Assembly (NCBI GenBank): GCA_963745775.1
Contig: CAVUYY010000001.1
Location: 1-64,000, forward strand
Reading direction: 5' to 3'
Source of the DNA: Gaiellasilicea sp963745775
GTDB lineage: Bacteria > Actinomycetota > Thermoleophilia > Gaiellales > Gaiellaceae
Length of the DNA stretch: 64,000 nt
In this document: piece by piece, positions 50,393 through 57,908 of the stretch
Layout of the letters: each line of letters starts with the position of its first letter
Numbering within the stretch: the stretch's first letter is position 1
Translations under genes and position numbers: made by a program
The notes under the pieces: model-generated
Told to the model about the DNA's origin: nothing
Seen by the model: the letters and a program-made list of their open reading frames with translations, nothing else
Databases searched by the model: none

Positions 50393-51933
50393 CGCTCGGG
50401 AGGCGGATGCTCGTGGCGAGCGTCGTCCTCGCCGCTGCTCGTCGCCGGCGCGTTTGCGGCGCTGATCTTCGCGGTCTCGACGCTCCGCGAGGCCAACGAG
50501 CGCGAGGCGCGCTCGAAGGAGGTGACCGAGGCGACGCTTCAACTCCAGAAGCTCGTCGTCGACCTCGAGACGGGGCTGCGCGGGTACACGATGACGGGAA
50601 ACCGGCGCTTCTTGCAGCCGTACACCGCGGCCGTCGCAGCGCTGCCCGACCGGCAGTGGATCTTCCTCGAGCGCGCCTCGATCGACTCCGAGCAGCTTCG
50701 CCGAGCCACGCAGATCACCAGGCTGATCAGCCGCTACATCGCGGACTACGCGCGGCCCGTGATCGGGCTCGTGCGGGAGAGCCCCGGTGCCGCTCAGCTC
50801 GGGGCCTGTGACGATCGAAGGAAAGCGCCAGACCGACGCGATCCGCGGGCGCTTCGATCGCTTCCTCTCCGAGGAACGGCAGCTCGCACGCAGCGCCGCT
50901 GAGACGGCGGACAGTCGCTCCGACCGCGCGATCGCCGTCGGCGCCGTCGGGGTCGCCGCCTCCACGCTCCTGATCCTCCTCTTCGGCGTGCTCCTCGGCC
51001 GTGCCATCGGCAGGCCGGTTCGGGCCGTCGCTGCCGGCGCACGATCGGCTGGCGAAGGGCGATCTCTCGTTCCGGCTTCCCACCGAGGGGCCTGGCGAGA
51101 TCGGTGAGCTCACGCACTCGTTCAACACGATGGCCGAGGAGCTGGAGCGCGGGAACGCGGAGCTCGAGCTCCAGAACGCGAAGCTCCGCGAGAGCGAGCG
51201 GCTCAAGACCGAGCTGATCACGATCGTCTCGCACGAGTTGCGGACGCCGCTCGCGAGCGTGCTCGGCTTCACCTCGCTCCTGCTCCAGCGCGACTTCGAC
51301 CCGCAGGCGCGGCGGCACTACCTGGGGATCATCGACGCCCAGGCACGCAGGCTCGCCGCGCTCCTCGAGGACTTCCTCGACGTGCAGCGGATCGAGGACG
51401 GCCGGCTCGAGCTGGCCCAGGATCTCGTCGACATGGCCGCGCTGCTCGGCGAGCAGGTCGAGCTCTATCGCGCCCAGAGCCCGAAGCACCGGCTCAGGCT
51501 GGAGCTGCCCGAGAAGCCGCTGCCGGTTCGAGGCGACGCGAACAGGCTCGCCCAGGTCGTCGGCAACCTCCTCTCGAACGCGATCAAGTACTCGCCGGAG
51601 GGCGGCGTCGTCGCGCTCGCCGGAGCGCGCGAGGACGGCGCTGTGAGGGTCAGCGTCCGGGACGAAGGGCTGGGAATCGCCTCAGATCAGCAGAGCCGCA
51701 TCTTCACGAAGTTCTTCCGCGGCGAGGCAAGTCGGAGCGGGATCGGCGGCACCGGGCTCGGATTGGCGGTCTCGCGCGAGATCGTCGAGGCGCACGGCGG
51801 GCGGATCGGGTTCAGCAGCACGGCGGGGTCGGGCTCGACGTTCTGGCTCGAGCTCCCGACGGCCGCCGGCTTCGGCGCCGACGCTGCGAGGAAGGGTCAG
51901 GCCGGTAGCGAGCGAAAGGAGACGCACTCATGA
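50389..51933 (+). CDS. CHASE3-HAMP membrane histidine kinase (about four frameshifts)
   Basis: About 513 residues: a first membrane helix (about 10-30), an extracytoplasmic CHASE3 domain (LVVDLETGLRGYTMTGNRRF), a second helix (ASTLLILLFGVLLG), HAMP (GDLSFRLPTEGPGEIGELTH), HisKA with the phospho-His in TIVSHELRTPLASVLGF, and HATPase (GNLLSNAIKYSPEGG, DEGLGI, GGTGLGLAVSREIV). Frame changes lie near 50440, 50795 and 51045. From 51050 on the gene is clean. It overlaps both neighbours by four bases. Confidence 0.86.
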
Positions 51934-52410
51934 CGCTACGACGGAAGGCAGAACGGCTCGCGTTGCTCCTCGGAGGGCTCGTCGCCGGGATCTTGCTGGC
52001 GATTCCCGCAGGCGGGAGCGCGGAGGCCGTCGACGGGGCCCGCCCCGATCAGGATCACCGACCGCGAGGTCGCGACGACCCGCGTCGATCTCGGCCCGCG
52101 CGGTCGCAGCGCCGGCGACATGCAGATCCTGCGCCATGTGCTCTACAACCGCAGGCTCACGCTGCGCTCGATCGGCCACGTCGAGCTCGTGTGCACGTTC
52201 GTCGTCGGGAACTCTCGGAGCTGCCGCGGCACCTACTTCCTCCCGAAGGGGAAGCTCGTCGTGGGCGGCTCGCTGATCTTCCCGCAGTTCTACGAGCTGG
52301 CCGTGCTCGGCGGCACCGGGCTCTACGACAACGCCCGTGGGACGGTCACGATCACCCGGATCGCACGCAACCCGAATCGCAGCCTCGTGTTCTTCCGCCT
52401 CGTCGGCTAG
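51930..52410 (+). CDS. Secreted allene-oxide-cyclase-barrel-like protein (one frameshift)
   Basis: About 159 residues. A Sec-type signal peptide (basic start, LALLLGGLVAGILLAIPAGG) is followed by a beta-rich domain: CTFVVGNSRSCRGTYFLPKG, GGSLIFPQFYELAVLGGTGL and ARGTVTITRI, closely resembling the AOC-barrel/dirigent-type domain. In plants this fold cyclises or couples phenoxy radicals; bacterial members are uncharacterised. One frame change near 52040. The ATG overlaps the kinase stop, so it is the third gene of a regulator-kinase operon. It ends flush with the icd stop. Confidence 0.68.
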
Positions 52411-53652
52411 CTACATCCGGGCGATCATGGCCTGCCCGAAGGCCGAGCAGGAGACCTCGGTCGGGTCGTCCAGCAGCCGCGCGAAGTCGTAGGTGACGAC
52501 CTTGTCGGCGATCGCGGCGCCGAGCGAGGCGATGATCAGGTCGGCCGCCTCGACCCAGCCGAGGTGGCGCAGCATCATCTCGGCGGAGAGGATCAGCGAG
52601 CCGGGGTTGACCTTGTCCTGGCCGGCGTACTTCGGCGCCGTGCCGTGGGTCGCCTCGAACATCGCCACCTCGTCCGACATGTTCGCGCCGGGCGCGATCC
52701 CGATCCCGCCCACCTGCGCGGCGAGCGCGTCCGAGATGTAGTCGCCGTTCAGGTTCAGCGTCGCGATCACGTCGTACTCGGCCGGCCGGAGCAGGATCTG
52801 CTGCAGGAAGGCGTCGGCGATCGCGTCCTTGATCGTGACCTTTCGGCCCTCGTGCTCGAGCGAGAGCCAGGGGCCGCCGTCGATCGGCGTCGCGCCGAAC
52901 TCGCTCGCGGCCAGCGCGTAGCCCCAGTCGCGGAAGCCGCCCTCGGTGAACTTCATGATGTTGCCCTTGTGCACGAGCGTGACCGAGTCGCGCCCGTTCG
53001 CGAGCGCGTACTGGATCGCCTTGCGGACGAGCCGCTCGGTGCCCTCGCGCGAGACCGGCTTGACGCCGATCGACGATGTCTCCGGGAAACGGATCTTGCG
53101 CACGCCCATTTCCTCCTGGAGGAAGTCGATCACCTTGCGGGCGCCGTCGGTTCCCGCCTCCCACTCGATCCCGGCGTAGATGTCCTCGCTGTTCTCGCGG
53201 AAGATCACCATGTCCGTCTTGGACGGGTCGCGGAGGGGGCTCGGCACCCCCGGGAAGTGGCGGACGGGGCGGAGGCAGACGTAGAGGTCGAGCTGCTGCC
53301 GAAGCGCGACGTTGAGCGAGCGGATCCCGCCGCCCACCGGCGTCGTCAGCGGGCCCTTGATCGAGACCGAGAAGTCGCGCGCCGCCTCGAGCGTCTCGTC
53401 GGGGAGCCAGACGTCGCTGCCGTAGAGGCGTGTCGCCTTCTCGCCCGCGTACATCTCCATCCACTTGATCTCGCGCGCGCCGTCGTAGGCCTTCGCGACG
53501 GCAGCGTCGACCACGGCCTTCATCACGGGCGTGATGTCGATGCCGATCCCGTCGCCCTCGATGAACGGGATGATCGGCTGGTCGGGGGTCGGCTCGCCGG
53601 GGCGGACTCGCTCGCCTTCGGCCGGGACTGCGATGTGCGTCTGGGTGCTCAT
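52411..53652 (-). CDS. icd: Isocitrate dehydrogenase, NADP-type homodimeric
   Basis: A 413-residue TCA-cycle enzyme oxidising isocitrate to 2-oxoglutarate. PFIEGDGIGIDI opens the fold; the substrate loop is PVGGGIRSLNVALRQQLDLY with the Ser phosphorylated by AceK in E. coli; FRENSEDIYAGIEW, IGVKPVSREGTERLVRKA and LNLNGDYISDALAAQVGGIG follow. It resembles the E. coli-type dimer, not the 740-residue monomeric enzyme common in actinobacteria. The gene is intact. It is divergent from an aceK-like fragment. Confidence 0.95.
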   Translation of the reverse strand: MSTQTHIAVPAEGERVRPGEPTPDQPIIPFIEGDGIGIDITPVMKAVVDAAVAKAYDGAREIKWMEMYAGEKATRLYGSDVWLPDETLEAARDFSVSIKGPLTTPVGGGIRSLNVALRQQLDLYVCLRPVRHFPGVPSPLRDPSKTDMVIFRENSEDIYAGIEWEAGTDGARKVIDFLQEEMGVRKIRFPETSSIGVKPVSREGTERLVRKAIQYALANGRDSVTLVHKGNIMKFTEGGFRDWGYALAASEFGATPIDGGPWLSLEHEGRKVTIKDAIADAFLQQILLRPAEYDVIATLNLNGDYISDALAAQVGGIGIAPGANMSDEVAMFEATHGTAPKYAGQDKVNPGSLILSAEMMLRHLGWVEAADLIIASLGAAIADKVVTYDFARLLDDPTEVSCSAFGQAMIARM

Positions 53653-53668
53653 TGGCCTACCGTGGGTC

Positions 53669-53758
53669 GTGGGTGTGCGGAAGCCGTCGGACTCGCCCGC
53701 GCAGGCTATCGCGTCGGTTCTGATCGAGGGCTTCGACCGGCACTACGGCTCCTTCTGA
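53669..53758 (+). pseudogene. Fragment resembling the N-terminus of isocitrate dehydrogenase kinase/phosphatase (AceK)
   Basis: Twenty-nine codons from GTG 53669 to TGA 53758, containing AQAIASVLIEGFDRHYGSF, which matches the first helix of AceK proteins (the IAxxILxGFDxxYxxF pattern). TACCGT lies five bases before the GTG, so the promoter arrangement is kept. The expected continuation (about 550 residues) is absent: the cupin gene begins 78 bases later on the other strand. AceK controls Icd by phosphorylation, and the position back to back with icd supports the assignment. It may be a deletion remnant or an assembly join. Confidence 0.4.
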
Positions 53759-53836
53759 GCGACGAGCGGGCTCGTGAAGACGCGATTTCGCGCTGCGGCA
53801 TTCGGCCCGAACGCCGCAGCGCACCTCACCGCGACG

Positions 53837-54409
53837 CTATGGCCGCTCGGCCCACGGGAGCTCGTCCCATCCGGCTGGACGCTCGACCTTCCACGGCCCC
53901 CACCACCGTTCGGGGTCTGTCGTTTCGACCTCGGAGCCCGCGTTGTGGCGGAGAGCGACCTCGGATCGCGGGTACACGCGCTCATGATCGTCGCGCCGGC
54001 TTCCCGTCGCGACGATCACGCATGGCCCGGTTCCCGTATTGACGAACGTGTGCCCGGTCATCGGCGGGCAATGGACGAAGTCCCAGGCCCGCAGTTGCCG
54101 TTCCTGGTCTTCGATGACGAGCAGGCACTCGCCCATGAGGATCAGGAAGTCCTCCTGAACCGACTCGGCGTGGTAGAGACCCGCTTGCCCGGGCGGGACG
54201 ACGCGGATCGTGAACCCGGCCTCGGGTTTCACGTACTCCGTCAGATCGGGCCGGCCCCGCAACACGAAGTCGTCGGACTCGAAGATGCAGACGCCGCCCA
54301 TCGATTCGTTGTTGACCCAGGCGGCGTCAGCGGTGTTGACGACGAACCATCCGGGAGTGACTGGTGCCAGTCCGGACGCCACGCGTTCAAGGCGTGCTTC
54401 AGTGACCAT
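53837..54409 (-). CDS. Cupin-domain protein
   Basis: A 190-residue protein. Cupin motifs fall near residues 70-115 (VPPGQAGLYHAESVQEDFLIL with metal-type His/Glu, then GECLLVIEDQERQLRAWDFVH) and 120-135 (PMTGHTFVNTGTGPCVIV). It is probably a metal-dependent or ligand-binding protein; no specific reaction can be assigned. ATG 54409 is chosen because GAGGAGG lies four bases upstream; the frame is open further. The 206 bases from here to the methyltransferase gene hold no gene that I can see. Confidence 0.78.
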   Translation of the reverse strand: MVTEARLERVASGLAPVTPGWFVVNTADAAWVNNESMGGVCIFESDDFVLRGRPDLTEYVKPEAGFTIRVVPPGQAGLYHAESVQEDFLILMGECLLVIEDQERQLRAWDFVHCPPMTGHTFVNTGTGPCVIVATGSRRDDHERVYPRSEVALRHNAGSEVETTDPERWWGPWKVERPAGWDELPWAERP

Positions 54410-54615
54410 GTTTCCTCCTCGAGCTTGATCTTTCCGCCCGGCCATCGACGGATGTCGCCGGCGGGCGGTGCTTCTCGGTCAGCCCACGTCGACTCGCGCG
54501 GATGCGCGGCCGAAGGGCTAGCTACAGCAGGGATCTAGTACGCAGGAGACGGCACAGCAGCGAGTCTAGCCCACTCGTTCTGACCCCCATAGAGCGTCGG
54601 CGATCAGGCCGTCGC

Positions 54616-55227
54616 TCAGTCTCGCCGGAGTCGGTACCAGTGCTCGTCGGGTCGCAGCAGCCACTCGATCGGCTTGGGCGCCTGGAAGTGCGACGGCCCC
54701 ATGTCGGTCAGCGTCCAACCGGGGAAGGCTGCCACGATCTCGTCGTGGCTCACGCCACGGATCAGCGGTCTCCGGCGCCTTGGCCACGCAAGGAGCAGCA
54801 CGGTCGCGTCGGGCGCCGCCACCGCGCTTACGTCCTCGCCCATCGCCAGTCGCTGGTCGTCCTTCAGGCCGTGGAAGGTCCCGGTGTCTAGCAGGAGCCT
54901 GAAGCCCGAGCCGACGCCTGCGGCACGCATCCCGGTGACGTCGCCCTGGACGAGGCTGACGTCGGCGCCGGCGCTCTCGACCCGGTCGCGCGCGCGCTGC
55001 AACGCCTTCTCGACGAGATCGATGCCCGTGACCTGCCAACCACGTTTCGCGAGCTGGATCGCCCAGATCCCGCTGCCGGTCCCTAGATCGAGCGCCGGCC
55101 CATACGGCGGCTCGCGCCCGCTCTCCTCCTCGTCGAGTAGCTCTGAGAACCTCTCGATGAACGGGAGGTGCGCCTCAGCATCCTCCCAAGGGTGAAAGCC
55201 GACCCGATATGCGAGCCTGTAGTTCAT
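54616..55227 (-). CDS. Class I SAM-dependent methyltransferase
   Basis: A 203-residue soluble enzyme. The SAM site is ALDLGTGSGIWAIQLAKRGW near residue 48, the acidic residue after strand 2 is in VTGIDLVEKAL, and the post-motif LVQGDVT follows. N-terminal residues 1-35 may cap the substrate. The acceptor is unknown; the closest general type is the small thiopurine/tellurite-like methyltransferases, but this is only a resemblance in size. Monocistronic and intact. Confidence 0.85.
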   Translation of the reverse strand: MNYRLAYRVGFHPWEDAEAHLPFIERFSELLDEEESGREPPYGPALDLGTGSGIWAIQLAKRGWQVTGIDLVEKALQRARDRVESAGADVSLVQGDVTGMRAAGVGSGFRLLLDTGTFHGLKDDQRLAMGEDVSAVAAPDATVLLLAWPRRRRPLIRGVSHDEIVAAFPGWTLTDMGPSHFQAPKPIEWLLRPDEHWYRLRRD

Positions 55228-55278
55228 CCGGAAGGGAGAATCCCCCCAGCGGGAGAGCGCGTCAAGGCAGTGGGCCGC

Positions 55279-55677
55279 TTACTCCGGGATCACGACGAAG
55301 CGGACGGGCACGCCGTCCACGGAATGCTTCGGCGCAGCGTCGGTGGCGAGCGACTCGACGAAGCCCTCCTGCTCCTCGGGCCGGATCGCGACCACGATCT
55401 CGTCCGCCTGGAAGGTCGCGAGCGCGTCGCGGATCGCGAGGCCCACGTTCGCCTCGCCCGCGCCGGCCTCGACGGTCTCGCCGGGGAGCGCTTCCGCGGT
55501 TTGCTCGGCGACGGCCTCCGCCCGATCGAACGCCTGCTGGTCGTTCGCGAGCCAGTCGAGGAACCCCTGGCGTACCGCGGGCACGACGACCTTCACGGTG
55601 TCGGCGTCGCCGATCTCCGCCCGGATCGTGTCGTCCGCGTGCTCGACGGTGCTGACGACAAGGACGTTCCTGGCCAC
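55279..55677 (-). CDS. Small Rossmann-like (universal-stress-type) hypothetical protein
   Basis: 132 residues from GTG 55677. The strand/helix pattern (RNVLVVSTVEHADDTIRAE; FQADEIVVAIRPEEQEGFVE; VPVRFVVIPE) looks like the USP/HUP fold but lacks the ATP-binding GxxGxxxxxxxxG(S/T). The GTG is preferred over ATG 55701 because TAGGGT lies seven bases before it on this strand. It is divergent from the next gene with a 46-base gap carrying two mirror-placed TAGGGT boxes. Function unknown. Confidence 0.65.
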   Translation of the reverse strand: MARNVLVVSTVEHADDTIRAEIGDADTVKVVVPAVRQGFLDWLANDQQAFDRAEAVAEQTAEALPGETVEAGAGEANVGLAIRDALATFQADEIVVAIRPEEQEGFVESLATDAAPKHSVDGVPVRFVVIPE

Positions 55678-55684
55678 GGCCGGA

Positions 55685-55716
55685 ACCCTACTGGCTCTCA
55701 TGTGCTCGGCTAGGGT
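55685..55716. promoter_or_regulatory. Paired divergent TAGGGT boxes
   Basis: On the minus strand TAGGGT (55685-55690) is seven bases before GTG 55677; on the plus strand TAGGGT (55711-55716) is seven bases before GTG 55724. The identical hexamer and spacing on both sides support leaderless starts for both genes. Confidence 0.5.
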
Positions 55717-55723
55717 CGGCTCC

Positions 55724-56065
55724 GTGACAGGCGAGCGTATGGCCTACGTCCAGGAAGCAGAGCTGCGGCTGGAGGCCGGAGCCGACCCCGCCGCCGTCGG
55801 CGCGGCGGTGACCACCGCGCTGTGCGGGCACTGGGAGCACGACGGTCCCTGCCGCTGGCCCCACAACAACGACGTCGACGCCGCGGAGCCGGTTGCGAGA
55901 TTCCGGACGCTGTTCGTCGCGGCTCCGGCCGACGAGGCCGAGGTTCGCGCCAAGATCGAGCGCGCGCTCCAGGACGCACCTGGCTGGGCCGTGCTCCGGA
56001 CCGGGGAACGCCCGGTCTCAGCTGCCGAGCGACCACTTGCCGAGCGACTCGCCGCGACGGAGTAG
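55724..56065 (+). CDS. Small hypothetical protein
   Basis: 113 residues from GTG 55724 (or 108 from ATG 55739). It contains YVQEAELRLEAGADPAAVGA, a central CGHWEHDGPCRWPHNN with two Cys and three His that could bind a metal, and a C-terminal helical part (DEAEVRAKIERALQDAPGW). No membrane segment or signal. The GTG is preferred because TAGGGT lies seven bases upstream. I do not recognise the family. Confidence 0.62.
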   Translation: MTGERMAYVQEAELRLEAGADPAAVGAAVTTALCGHWEHDGPCRWPHNNDVDAAEPVARFRTLFVAAPADEAEVRAKIERALQDAPGWAVLRTGERPVSAAERPLAERLAATE

Positions 56066-56079
56066 CGCCAGCCTCGCGG

Positions 56080-56085
56080 TACCCT
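56080..56085 (+). promoter_or_regulatory. -10-like TACCCT of the SDR gene
   Basis: TACCCT lies six bases before the ATG at 56092, without a Shine-Dalgarno sequence: the same arrangement as for ABC-F. Confidence 0.4.
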
Positions 56086-56091
56086 CGACGG

Positions 56092-57627
56092 ATGTCGAGC
56101 GAGGAAGATCTGGACGCGACCGCCGAGCGCCTGAACGCCGTCACCGAAGCACTCGAGGAGGTCGTCCGCGACCGCAGCCTCCTGCGCGCGCTGACGCTCG
56201 AGGAGCGAACGCGCCTCCTTTCCGCCGCCGCTGACGTCCACAACCCGGACGTCGTCGCCCGCCGCCGGCTGAACAAGGTCGTCCGCCGCGAGAAGAAGGC
56301 CGCCAAGACGCGGGTCGACGAGTCGACGCTCGCCGAGACCGGAATCCGCGTCCTCCGCGCGCAGCCGGTGTTCATGACGCCGAACGTGTTTCCGCCAGGC
56401 GGGTTCGAGCAGGCCGAGATCGAGGACGACCCCGACTTCCGCGAGCTGCTCGAGCCGCAGCACTGCTACGTCTGCAAGGAGGACTACTCCGAGCTGCATC
56501 CCTTCTACGACCAGCTCTGTCCGGCCTGCGGGGACTTCAACTTCGCCAAGCGCTCCGAGACCGCCGACCTCTCCGGCCGCGTCGCGCTCCTCACCGGCGG
56601 CCGCGTCAAGATCGGCTACCAGGCCGGGATCAAGCTGCTTCGCGCGGGCGCGCAGCTGATCGTGACGACGCGCTTCCCCCGCGATGCCGCCGCGCGTTAC
56701 GCCGAGGAGCCCGACTTCGACGAGTGGGGCGAGCGACTCGAGATCTTCGGCCTCGACCTCCGCCACACGCCGAGCGTCGAAGGGTTCTGCCGCCATCTCG
56801 GCGCGACCCGCGAGCGCCTCGACTTCATCGTCAACAACGCCTGCCAGACCGTGCGGCGGCCCGCCGACTTCTACCGGCACATGCTCGAGGCGGAGACGGC
56901 CTCGGAGCGCACCCTTCCCGCTCCCGCGCGCAGCCTGCTCGGCGAGTACGAGGGCCTGCGGCGCTCCGACCTCCTCCCCGCGGGCCAGGAGCAGGAGCCG
57001 CTCGTCGGGATCACGCGAGCCGCCGAGCTCTCGCAGGTCCCGCTTCTCCCGGAGGATCTGGCCGGGCTGCACGAGAGCCAGGACGACCTCTTCCCCGAGG
57101 GCCGGCTCGACCAGGATCGCCAGCAGATCGACCTCCGCGAGCGCAACTCGTGGCGGCTCCTCCTCGACGAGGTCTCGTCGGTCGAGCTCCTCGAGACGCA
57201 GCTCGTGAACGCGGTCGCGCCGTTCGTCCTCAACGCCCGCCTGAAGCCGCTCATGCTCCGAACGCCGAGTCGCGACAAGCACATCGTCAACGTCTCGGCC
57301 GTCGAAGGCCAGTTCTACCGGCGCTTCAAGACCACGCGGCACCCGCACACGAACATGGCGAAGGCGGCGCTGAACATGATGACGCGCACCTCAGCGGCCG
57401 ACTACCACGCCGACGGGATCCACATGAACAGCGTCGACACCGGCTGGGTGAGCGACGAGGATCCGGCTCACATCGCCGAGCAGAAGGCGGCCGAGCATCG
57501 CTTCAGACCGCCGCTCGACATCGTGGACGGCGCCGCCCGCATCGTCGACCCGATCATCGCGGGCGCCAACTCGGGAGAGCATGTCTGGGGCCGGTTCCTG
57601 AAGGACTACCGGCCCACGGACTGGTAG
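56092..57627 (+). CDS. Large SDR-family protein with zinc-ribbon insert
   Basis: 511 residues. Residues about 1-115 are helical; about 122-150 hold a zinc-ribbon-like CYVCKEDY...CPACGDF (CxxC, 21 residues between, CxxC). The Rossmann fold starts near 162 with VALLTGGRVKIGYQAGIKLL, where the usual TGxxxGIG is altered. FIVNNACQTVRRP is the NNAG position; VNVSAVEG supplies the Ser. At the catalytic position HPHTNMAKAALNMM keeps the Lys but has Thr where SDR enzymes have Tyr. An insert of about 90 residues precedes it. The substrate is unknown and activity is uncertain. The gene is intact. Confidence 0.78.
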   Translation: MSSEEDLDATAERLNAVTEALEEVVRDRSLLRALTLEERTRLLSAAADVHNPDVVARRRLNKVVRREKKAAKTRVDESTLAETGIRVLRAQPVFMTPNVFPPGGFEQAEIEDDPDFRELLEPQHCYVCKEDYSELHPFYDQLCPACGDFNFAKRSETADLSGRVALLTGGRVKIGYQAGIKLLRAGAQLIVTTRFPRDAAARYAEEPDFDEWGERLEIFGLDLRHTPSVEGFCRHLGATRERLDFIVNNACQTVRRPADFYRHMLEAETASERTLPAPARSLLGEYEGLRRSDLLPAGQEQEPLVGITRAAELSQVPLLPEDLAGLHESQDDLFPEGRLDQDRQQIDLRERNSWRLLLDEVSSVELLETQLVNAVAPFVLNARLKPLMLRTPSRDKHIVNVSAVEGQFYRRFKTTRHPHTNMAKAALNMMTRTSAADYHADGIHMNSVDTGWVSDEDPAHIAEQKAAEHRFRPPLDIVDGAARIVDPIIAGANSGEHVWGRFLKDYRPTDW

Positions 57628-57628
57628 C

Positions 57629-57823
57629 TCAGCCGACCCGTTCTTCCGAGAGCCTCTGCACCTCGAGCGCGATCTCCCGGATCGCCTTCTCGAGCCCTTC
57701 GTTGCGCGCGGCCAGCTCCGCGATCAGGGTCCGAGAGCCCGTCGTCGAGCGCAGCTCTTCGCCCTTGTGCGAGCTGATCAGCTCGTCGACGCGCGCGTAC
57801 AGGGTCTCGTCCAGCATTTCCAC
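57629..57823 (-). CDS. Small coiled-coil hypothetical protein
   Basis: 64 residues, almost entirely helical, with a likely coiled coil at about 30-62 (LIAELAARNEGLEKAIREI). The start is fixed by AGGAGGT eight bases before the GTG and by TATACT further upstream. It sits between the convergent SDR gene (stop two bases away) and the divergent glycosyltransferase. Function unknown. Confidence 0.65.
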   Translation of the reverse strand: MEMLDETLYARVDELISSHKGEELRSTTGSRTLIAELAARNEGLEKAIREIALEVQRLSEERVG

Positions 57824-57852
57824 GGCGGCTTACCTCCTCTGGGGCAGCACCG

Positions 57853-57858
57853 AGTATA
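57853..57858 (-). promoter_or_regulatory. -10 TATACT of the small coiled-coil gene
   Basis: TATACT on the minus strand, a near-consensus -10, gives a leader of about 25 bases holding AGAGGAGGT. ATGACA lies only eight bases upstream, too close for a -35. Confidence 0.45.
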
Positions 57859-57908
57859 GAGCCCTTGTCATGAGCCGGCCGACGCCGTTCCGGGCATGAT
57901 GCGCGTCG

